64,000 nt of DNA, taken from assembly GCF_901709675.1 (NCBI RefSeq), contig NC_051087.1, forward strand, positions 18,044,067 to 18,108,066, given 5' to 3'. The translations under genes and the position numbers were made by a program. The notes under the pieces are model-generated. The model worked only from the letters and a program-made list of their open reading frames with translations, was not told the origin of the DNA and searched no databases. Below, piece after piece: positions 1 through 7,900 of the stretch; the first letter of the stretch is position 1; every line of letters begins with the position of its first letter. The stretch is from Syngnathus acus (taxonomy: Eukaryota > Chordata > Actinopteri > Syngnathiformes > Syngnathidae).

Positions 1-149
1 GCCTCTAGATTTGGGGGGGAAACGGAGCGTAAGTTACGATCAATGCGGCCACGTTGAGTTGCACTTAGGCTAATGTTTACATTATGTACCAATGTCAAGG
101 ACGATTATGTCACCCAGCTTATATCATTGATGTGTTTCGATAGTTGTGG
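1..149. other. Unassigned left edge
   Basis: No coding potential or recognisable repeat end is visible here. It precedes the stretch that matches a hAT-type element copy near 38.69 kb, and may be element interior or host intron. Confidence 0.3.
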
Positions 150-434
150 GGTCGTCACTAATTATTTGTGTTTAGATAAATGTCTGAGCTATAATGGTGT
201 AATTAATGATTAAAACTTGAAAGTATCTGTTTATTGTATTCGTTTATATGTTTAATAAAGACAAAGCCATCACAAAACTGTTGTAATTATTTAGATTTTG
301 ATCTAAATTAGCCTTAAATAAAGACTAAGCAGTCACATGAATTAACAGAAAAAATGGACAGCCGGACTCGGACTCGTGGTCAAGAGGCCGGACTCGGACT
401 CGGTGCAAAAATCCGACCGAGTCCACAGCCCTTG
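150..434 (+). mobile_element. hAT-type element, right-end fragment (GGACTCGG family)
   Basis: This stretch is nearly identical to the right part of the complete element at 37331-38978. It shares the AT-rich interior and the terminal run of CGGACTCGGACTCGG motifs, ending in CCGAGTCCACAGCCCT. That end is the reverse complement of the CAGGGCTGTGGACT terminus seen at 37331. The left end is not visible in this window. The element lies directly against a Tc1 transposase fragment, so it probably inserted into that older Tc1 copy. Confidence 0.75.
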
Positions 435-826
435 TCCAAACTATAGGGATAACCGCACCCTGGAGAGAATTGTGAAACAAAACCCATTCAAGAATGTTGG
501 GGAAATTCACAAAGAGTGGACTGCAGCTGGAGTCAGCGCTTCAAGAACCACCACAAAGAGACGCATGAAAGACATGCATTTCAGCTGTCGGATTCCTTGT
601 ATCAAACCACTCTTGAACAACAGACAGCGTAAGAAGGACAAAAAGGACTGGACTGCTGCTGAGTGGTCCAAAGTTATGTTCTCTGATGAGAGTAAATTTT
701 GCATTTTCTTTGGAAATCAAGGTCCCAGAGTCTAGAGGAAAACCACAGAATCCAGAAGTCCAGTGTAAAGTTTCCGCCGTCAGTGATGGTGTGGGGTGCC
801 ATGTCATCTGCCGGTGATGGTCCAAT
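435..826 (+). pseudogene. Tc1-like transposase fragment
   Basis: The translated sequence shows the second helix-turn-helix and linker region of a Tc1/mariner transposase (RTLERIVKQNPFKN..., then CIKPLLNNRQRKK) followed by the first DDE block (WSKVMFSDESKF, containing the first catalytic Asp). It stops shortly after (frame broken near 735) and neither inverted repeat is present. The N-terminus is cut off by the hAT end to its left. It differs from both other Tc1 families in the window, so it is a third, older family. Non-functional relic. Confidence 0.8.
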
Positions 827-848
827 TATAGCACATATATATTAATTC

Positions 849-1971
849 AAGCAATTATATTGAAATGGAAGGAGTATCAGACCACTGCAAATCTACCAAG
901 ACCCGGCCGTCCCTCCAAACTTTCATCTCAAACAAGGAGAAGACTGATCAGAGATGCAGCCAAGAGGCCCATGATCACTCTGGATGAACTGCAGATAACT
1001 ACAGCTGAGGTGGGAGAGTCTGTCCATAGGGCAACAATCAGTCGTGCACTGCACAAATCTGGCCTTTATGGAAGAGTGGCAAGAATAAAGCCATTTCTCA
1101 AAGATATCCATAAAAAGTCTCGTTTAAAGTTTGCCACAAGCCACCTGGGAGACACACCAAACATGTGGAAGAAGGTGCTCTGGTCAGATGAAACCAAAAT
1201 CGAACTTTTTGGCCACAATGCAAAACGATATGTTTGGCGTAAAAGCAACACAGCTCATAACCCTGAACACACCATCCCCACTGTCAAACATGGTGGTGGC
1301 AGCATCATGGTTTGGGCCTGCTTTTCTTCAGCAGGGACAGGGAAGATGGCTAAAATTGATGGGAAGATGGATGGAGCCAAATACAGGACCATTCTGGAAG
1401 AAAACCTGTTGGAGTCTGCAAAAGACCTGAGACTGGGACGGAGATTTATCTTCCAACAGGACAATGATCCAAAACATAAAGCCAAATCTACAATGGAATG
1501 GTTCACAAATAGACGTATCTAGATGTTAGAATGGCCAAGTCAAAGTCCAGACCTGAATCCAATCGAGAATCTGTGGAAAGAGCTGAAGACTGCTGTTCAC
1601 AAACGCTCTCCATCCAACCTCACTGAGCTCGAGCTGTTTTGCAAGGAAGAATGGGCAAGAATTCCAGTCTCTCGATGTGCAAAACTGATAGAGACATACC
1701 CCAAGCGACTTGGAGCTGTAATTGCAGCAAAAGGTGGCGCTACAAAGTATTAGCGCAAGGGGGCCGAATAATATTGCACGCCCCACTTTTCAGTTTTTTA
1801 TTTGTTAAAAAAGTTTAAATTATCCAATAAATTTTGTTCCACTTCACGATTGTGTCCCACTTGTTGATTCTTGACAAAAAATTAAACTTTTATATCTTTA
1901 TGTTTGAAGCCTGAAATGTGGCGAAATGTTGAAAGGTTCAAGGGGGCCGAATACTTTCGCAAGGCACTGTA
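849..1971 (+). mobile_element. Tc1-like element, family 1, 5'-truncated
   Basis: The right terminal inverted repeat is intact (…GGCCGAATACTTTCGCAAGGCACTG followed by TA). It matches both ends of the complete copy at 45560-47738. The left end is missing: similarity to the complete copy begins at about 849, just before the coding part, so the left TIR and first helix-turn-helix are lost. Confidence 0.9.
860..1753 (+). pseudogene. Tc1 transposase (family 1) with one nonsense codon
   Basis: Tc1/mariner transposases cut and paste their element at TA dinucleotides. The reading frame is open for 220 codons, hits TAG at 1520-1522, then continues in the same frame for 76 codons. Visible parts are the second HTH (RPGRPSKLSSQTRRRLIRDA), the first DDE Asp ([12 protein letters not shown]), the second Asp (FQQDNDPKHKAK) and the third acidic residue region ([15 protein letters not shown]). 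The second genomic copy has CAG where this one has TAG, so the stop is a simple C-to-T change. The first HTH is missing through 5' truncation. Inactive, but otherwise well preserved. Confidence 0.92.
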
Positions 1972-2095
1972 TATATATGCCGTCGCAGTTGCCCGGCTAG
2001 CTGTAATTTTCTTAACAGATTTACACAATTCACAAAAATACTTTCGACCGAAAAAAACACGGAAATCCGCGGATCCGCGGAAAGGTACCAAATGA
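1972..2095. repeat. Degenerate hAT-like repeat (CCGCGGATCCGCGG unit)
   Basis: It begins TATATATGCCGTCGC and contains the CGGAAATCCGCGGATCCGCGG motif. It is a diverged copy of the sequence at 13790-13983, where the same unit ends in TTCTCATCCCTG, a hAT-type terminus. Here that end is missing. Confidence 0.5.
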
Positions 2096-2324
2096 AAGAT
2101 TAGACTCTCTTCTTTAATTAGAAAAAAAAGTATGTTTCTAATTTATACCGTTCTTTAGTTATCACCATTTGAAAATAGCTTGGTTTCACTCAAATCAGCA
2201 ATCGAAGACAAAATGAGAACTGAACTGCCTTTATGCCGGTTTGTGAACCATGTGGAGGCTTTTTATGTTTTAGGGTGTTGTTCTGGATATTGAGCGGGGC
2301 TGTGTGGCTGACCTCGGGATCATT
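2096..2324. other. Unassigned sequence
   Basis: AT-rich sequence with no recognised domain. It leads directly into the 33-bp match to the host kdm2b exon. No splice acceptor is visible at the position expected for a real exon. Confidence 0.3.
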
Positions 2325-2582
<258 letters not shown>

Positions 2583-2959
2583 ACATACACTATTTTTCGG
2601 ACTATAGGTCGCGTTTTTTTTCATAGTTTGGGTGGGGGGGCAACTTATACTCAGGAGCGACTTATACCGTAATTTTCGGACTATAAGTCGCTCCGGAGTA
2701 CAAGTCGCATCAGCCATAAAATGCCCAAGAATGTGAAAAAAAACATATATAAGTCGCTCCGGAGTATAAGTCGCATTTTGGGGGGCAATTTATTCAACAA
2801 AATCCAACACCAAGAACAGTCATGAACGAGCAACAACAGGCTAAACGATAGGTATGCTAACGTGACATAAACGCAAACGAAGAGCTGAGAACGGCCCTGA
2901 CGTAAAATTCAGTTATTAAAAAAACTATTACATAAATAACACATTAATAAAAACAATCT

Positions 2960-3400
2960 GTGTCACTCCAATTCATTAAATCCATCGATCGTCCTTTGTC
3001 AACAATGCGTGCGCGCCGCTGACGGCGCTTGCACTTCAAAATATTCCACAGGCCTATATAACGATATATAAATTATATATCAAATAACTATTATATAAGC
3101 AATAATGTTATCAAACCATATGTGTCACTCCAAATCATTAAATCCATCGATCGTCCTTTGTCAACAATGGGTGCGCGCAGCTGACGGCGCGTGCACTTCA
3201 AAATATTCCACAGGCCCATATAACGATATATAAATTAGATATCCAATAACTATTATATAAGCAATAGTATTATCAAGGCATCTGTGCACTCTAAATCATT
3301 AAATCCATCGATCAAATTCCTCGTCCTTCGTCAACAACGCCGCGCGTGCGCCCTGACGTCAGCCTCGTCGTTATTCCACAGATCTACTATATAACTATAT
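2960..3400. repeat. 161-bp tandem repeat (A-element interior)
   Basis: The motif AAATCCATCGATC recurs at 2978, 3140 and 3301, a period of 161-162 bp. Each monomer also carries TTCCACAGGCC, ATATAACGATATATAAATTA and a GC-rich CGCCGCTGACGGCG core. Related monomers recur in every A-type copy in the window (about 12.55-13.54, 14.5-14.86, 18.1-18.25, 18.75-19.0, 49.0-49.29, 54.68-54.99 and 55.69-55.85 kb). Confidence 0.9.
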
Positions 3401-3474
3401 TGTAGTGTTAACAAAGTTCAAGGAAAGACGTGGGTTTGGTAAACGCCTCTTTATTTAACAAAACAAACTTCCAG

Positions 3475-3775
3475 GCGTGTGGCGGCGTGGACTTCCAGCC
3501 ACGGAAGTGGAAGAGAGCTCCATAGAATAGGACCGGGCGTGCGTAAAAGCCATGACCGAGCGCCGGCCCTCGACTTCCATCCACGGAGGTGAAAGAGAGA
3601 TCGGTAGAGTAGGACCGGGCGTGCGTAAAAGCCATGTCCGAGCCCCATCCACCGTCCCTGGACAGCCACCCGGCCGAGCGCCGGCCCCCGACTTCAATCC
3701 ACGGAGGTGAAAGAGAGCTCCGGAGAGTAGGACCGGGCGTGGGTAAAAGCCATAATAGTTTTTGAAACCTTCTGT
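3475..3775. repeat. 118-bp minisatellite (A-element interior)
   Basis: Tandem units contain GGACCGGGCGTGCGTAAAAG, GACTTCCATCCACGGAGGTG and CACCCGGCCGAGCGCCGG. The unit length is about 118 bp, measured best at 14968-15086 and 17228-17346. Open frames across it in several directions are a by-product of the GC-rich repeat. Confidence 0.88.
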
Positions 3776-4193
3776 GTCACTCCAAATCCTTAAATCCTTC
3801 AAACTCTTCGTCCGCCGTGTCACTTAGAAACAAAGCCGCTAATGATGCCGGTAGTACGTGGGGCCCTTCGTCATCTTCGTCATCCCGTGATCAATCTTTG
3901 TCCTTTATGTAAACAACCACCGCGCCACGCCGCGTCGCGCTGCTGACGTCACTTGAAATTCAAATTACAGTAATCCCTTGCTACATCGCGGTTCGTTTAT
4001 CGCGGTTTCACTTTTTTTTTTTTTGGGAAAATATTTGAAAAAAAACATAAGTTATTATAAGTCGCCCCCCCACCCAAACTATGAAAAAAACCGCGACTTA
4101 TAGTTGTACTAGGTTCATCTTGTTTTTTCTTTTTCAATTACTTCACTGGTTCTTCTATATCAAACAATTTTCTTAGGTTCATTTACCTGACAT

Positions 4194-4222
4194 GTTTCGG
4201 CGGGTTCTTTCGCCTTCATCAG
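4194..4222 (-). ncRNA. Hammerhead-like ribozyme core, minus copy
   Basis: On the minus strand the sequence reads CTGATGA, an extra A, GGCG, an eight-base loop, CGCC and GAAAC. This matches the CUGAUGA…stem II…GAAA core of hammerheads. The helices I and III are not convincingly formed in this short context, so activity is uncertain. Confidence 0.45.
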
Positions 4223-4227
4223 AGACT

Positions 4228-4256
4228 CTGATGAAGGCGAAAGAACCCGCCGAAAC
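4228..4256 (+). ncRNA. Hammerhead-like ribozyme core, plus copy
   Basis: This is the mirror copy of the motif at 4194-4222: CTGATGA, A, GGCG, loop AAAGAACC, CGCC, GAAAC. Stem II can pair over four G:C/C:G pairs. Penelope-like elements are known to carry such motifs. Here both arms of a palindrome have it, so a transcript would more likely fold into one long hairpin than two ribozymes. Confidence 0.45.
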
Positions 4257-4339
4257 ATTTCAGGTAAATGAACCTAAGAAAATTGTTTGATATAGAAGAA
4301 CCAGTGAAGTAACCGCGACTTATAGTCCGAAAATTACGG

Positions 4340-4551
4340 TATATGAAATTTTTCACAAATCTTTACTTGATCATTAACATATTACTTACTCGTATAGTTG
4401 ATCACTTCACATGTTATTTTCATTTTAAACCGCATGAGGGCACACTATGGCTGTGGAATAATTGGAGCCTCACTGACAGAGTTCTATTCACTGACTTCCA
4501 AAGATTTAATGATTTGGAGTGACAGTTCGATAAACTTGTTATTTATGTTAT
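4340..4551. repeat. A-element interior, left of BEL insertion
   Basis: It contains the TTTTTCACAAA…TACTTGATCATTAACA and GTTGATCACTTCACATG blocks that recur at about 18340-18440, then a diverged 161-bp-type monomer (GATTTAATGATTTGGAGTGACA). It is cut at GTTAT by the BEL element and continues at 12324. Confidence 0.75.
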
Positions 4552-4891
4552 TGTCCGAAAGTCTATTGATCCGACACCGACTTTTCCGAGGTGTACTTGA
4601 ATGCCTCCTCAGAAAGCGGGACACTTATGAGAACGCTGCGCACTCCTTTGTTGGTCTCGCGCTTAGGGAGGAAAACGGATTTACGAAACCCCTTTTTCCC
4701 GTGACATTTGTGTGCGTTTATGAAACCCCAGACCACACACACACACACACACAAGTACACACTCAAACCCACCAACATACACTCCTGGAAACCTGTATAC
4801 TCACTGCTGTTGAGAATAAAGTTGATGCAAGATTCTCTGACCGGACTCATCCATAGTGCTCCATCCCTAACCACTAATCCACATCCTTACA
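4552..4891 (+). repeat. BEL 5' LTR
   Basis: This is 340 bp long, TG…CA bounded, with an internal (CA)10 run at about 4733-4753 and AATAAA at 4816. It should supply promoter and polyadenylation signals; no TATA box was confidently identified. Confidence 0.95.
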
Positions 4892-4908
4892 TGGTCCTTC
4901 GAGCCGGA
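4892..4908 (+). promoter_or_regulatory. BEL primer binding site (tRNA-Tyr)
   Basis: TGGTCCTTCGAGCCGGA directly follows the 5' LTR. It is complementary to the 3' end of vertebrate tRNA-Tyr (…TCCGGCTCGAAGGA plus CCA) over 17 bases. Confidence 0.85.
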
Positions 4909-4927
4909 TTAGGGTTCCCCCGACACT

Positions 4928-7900
4928 ATGGAATCAACAACTGATTGTCAGCAGCGGGAGTCATCGGACCGACCCAAGAGAGATCCTCGTCCACCTGCAC
5001 ATTTGGACCCATATGAAGTCACTCTTTTGCCCTCTCAACAACCTGTAGCTCAAGCCTCCTCTACACCTGTAGGACAACTAGGCCAGGTTCTGTCAACCAG
5101 AGCAAGGAGTTTGACAAGTTACCGGTCAGCTGCACATTCACGACGATCCTCTCAGAGGTCGAACGGTCTCAGTCTGCGTCAAAGCACATCAGATATACAA
5201 GCAGCTGCATTAGAAGAGGAGATAAAGGGTTTGGAGCTTGCAGACCTACAACAGGAAATAGAAGAGGAAAGAAAGGCTGACTTGGAGGCTGCAGCATTGG
5301 ATGCCCAAGCCAGGGAAGGACAACGGCTACAAGAAGAGGCACATTTGGCTAAAGAGAGACTAGCTAAAGAGATGGGGAGACGCAGGCTCTTGAAGAAGCT
5401 GGAGAAAGAGGTACAAATTGCCAGTCTTGTGAAGACCTACCTATCAGAGACGAACGATGATGCCTTGTCCACTTCATCAGCTCCCGTTACATTCTCCAAG
5501 CCGTCCCTGCGATCACAGCCACCGCGGGTGCCCTTCGTTCTCACCCAGCATCCACCTGTACAACCGCCACCTCCAGCGCCCGTTCAAATACCACCTCCAG
5601 CTACTGTCCCTGGACAGATAGTAGCACCACCCGCTAATCTCATCACAAGTGCCCAAGCTAGTGTTCCTGTCAGCGCACCACCCATTGCAGCAACAGTAGC
5701 TGCATTTCCACCTGGACGTGTATCATCCTCGCCCGTCCTCCCCACGGTAACAAGCCATGCAGTTGGAACGCTACCGATTGCAAGTCTCCCATCTCAATAT
5801 CCAGGTGTTTCTGCTACCAGTACAAGCTTCACAACACCACCACTGGCAACTTCAGTGATGCCACCACCTCCTACAATGCCATTTGCTCAACCCATTACAC
5901 CAACTGCAACACCCGTCCCCGCCGCACCGCCTTGGACCTACCCAGGCATGGAGACCTTGATTGCTACATCCTATGGCATTCCCAAACCAACACTTCCCTT
6001 CTTTGAGAGTGGTAAAGAAAGCGACTTTGCACTTTTGAAGATGGCACTCGACAACTTGATGAACAGTCACACTCATCTCAGCGAACACTATAAATATCAA
6101 GTGCTCCTGGGTCAGCTCAAGCTCCCGAGTGCTCTGCAGTTGGCCAAATCATACATGTATGACCCGGCACCATACACAGCCGCAGTGGGAGCTCTGCAAG
6201 ACAAATACGGACAACCGAGACAACTGGTCCAAAGTGAATTAGGGGCAATACTCAACTCCCCAGCCATCAAATCTGGAGATGCTGATGCATTCGACTCCTT
6301 TGCCCTCTCGGTCCAGTCACTGGTCGGTATGCTGCGCACGCTAGAGGGACCTGTAGGTTACGAGCTCCGGTGCGGTTCCCATGTTGACCGCCTGTTAAGC
6401 AAACTGTCTCCATCCCAGAGAGATGGATTTGTGGAATATTGCCTCGTTCGCGGCATCCTGCAGCCCGGTTCAGAGCTCACCTACTCCCTGCCTGACTTTG
6501 CCGCATGGCTCCAGATGAAGGCTCAAGCAAAGCGTCTGGCCAGTCGAGTTACCCTTCTCTATAACTCTACTGGTCCTTCTACACCTAAGAGAGAACAGTT
6601 TCGTGCAAAGCCCAGAGATAAGACCGCATCAGTCTTCCTCTGTACAAGGGAGACAGCCACCAAAGAGACCACTCGGCCGATGCCTCAAGCCTTCAAACTC
6701 AGCCCTTATTGCCCATTCTGTAACAATAAGGAGCACTATCTCAACTCATGTCTCAACTTCAAGAAACTGTCCCCTGCTGAGATTAAGAAGTGGATCCAGG
6801 AAGGTGACCGATGTTGGAGGTGCAGCCGGGCACACAACGCTACAGCCTGCACGCTTAAACGGCCGTGTAAGACATGCAAAGAGAAACACCTTACAGTTCT
6901 GCATGATGTCATCCAAGAGTCTTCGCAGACAGTGCTGCTGGTTAGTAATCCAACACCCACTATCTACATCGAACAGCCCAGAAGCCCTCAAAGAGTGCTA
7001 CTGAAAGTTGTCAAAGTGCTTCTCCATCATGGCGATCGCGTCCTAGAGACATTTGCAGTGCTTGATGATGGTTCAGAGAGAACGATTATCCTCCCTCAAG
7101 CTGTAGAACAACTACAACTCTCACAACACCCAGAGACGCTACATCTTAGGACCGTCCAGCAAGAGGTGAAGGAGCTGAAAGGTTCCTGCGTCAGCGTTCA
7201 TGTATCCCCTGTCTTCAAGCCAAACCAGAAGTTTTGCATTCGACATGCGTTCACCGCAGATAGTCTTAGCTTGTCTGAGCACACGTACCCAGTAGCAGCT
7301 CTCCAGAAGCGCTATGAGCACCTCAAAGGACTTCCCTTGACGCCTATTCACAGAGCACAACCTCTACTCCTCATCGGCTCAGATATGGCCAATCTGCTCT
7401 CACCAACACAGCCCGTCCGATCAGGCCCATCTGGCAGTCCCATGGCAGTCTGTACAAGGCTCGGATGGTCCTTGCAAGGTCCGTCGGACATCATTCCAGT
7501 AGCTTCTCACCAGCCTTACTGTTTTCACATCGCCACTGAATCACCATATACAGAACTTATCAGGAATGTGGAACGCCTTTGGCATATCGATACAGTTCCT
7601 TATATCAGTGAGAAGACTGCAACCCGTTCTAAGCAAGACCAGCGGGCTCTCACCCTCCTACAGACAGCCTCTGAACGCGTATCTATTGACGGTACTCAGC
7701 GCTATGCTACTCCACTGTTGAGGCGTCAGCCAGTCATCCCACTTTGTGCTTCGCCGGCTGCTGTGATGCCCAACCTACGTTGCACTGAACGCCGGCTAGC
7801 CAAGGACACAGCTCGAGCGGCTTCATACTGTACGGAGATGGACAAACTACTTCAGGCCGGCTACGTTTCAGAGATCTCTACGGAAGAGGCCGCAACTTTC

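Larger units (their letters stand above)
4104..4310. mobile_element. Penelope-like terminal fold-back insertion
   Basis: The insertion is flanked by a perfect 15-bp target duplication, AACCGCGACTTATAG, at 4089-4103 and 4311-4325. Most of it (4140-4310) is an inverted repeat with 85-bp arms around position 4225 and one visible mismatch. Each arm carries CTGATGAAGGCG…CGCCGAAAC, the sequence style of hammerhead motifs known from Penelope-like retroelement terminal repeats. I infer two pseudo-LTR ends in head-to-head orientation with no coding part. Confidence 0.65.
2667..4339. mobile_element. Family A TIR element, inner copy
   Basis: This copy is flanked by TA on both sides (2665-2666, 4340-4341). 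The left end is CCGTAATTTTCGGACTATAAG, the right end CTTATAGTCCGAAAATTACGG. Removing it rejoins GCGACTTA-TA-TATG..TTTTTCAC, the arrangement found uninterrupted at about 18325, so it inserted into the outer copy. Interior order: GAGCTGAGAACGG block, three 161-bp repeats, 118-bp minisatellite, hAT-like TIR block, right TIR. A Penelope-like fold-back sits in its right arm. Confidence 0.85.

Noticed and set aside
3408-3823. Proteins from the GC-rich minisatellite
   Set aside because: Open frames in several phases result from the 118-bp repeat; they recur wherever the minisatellite does.
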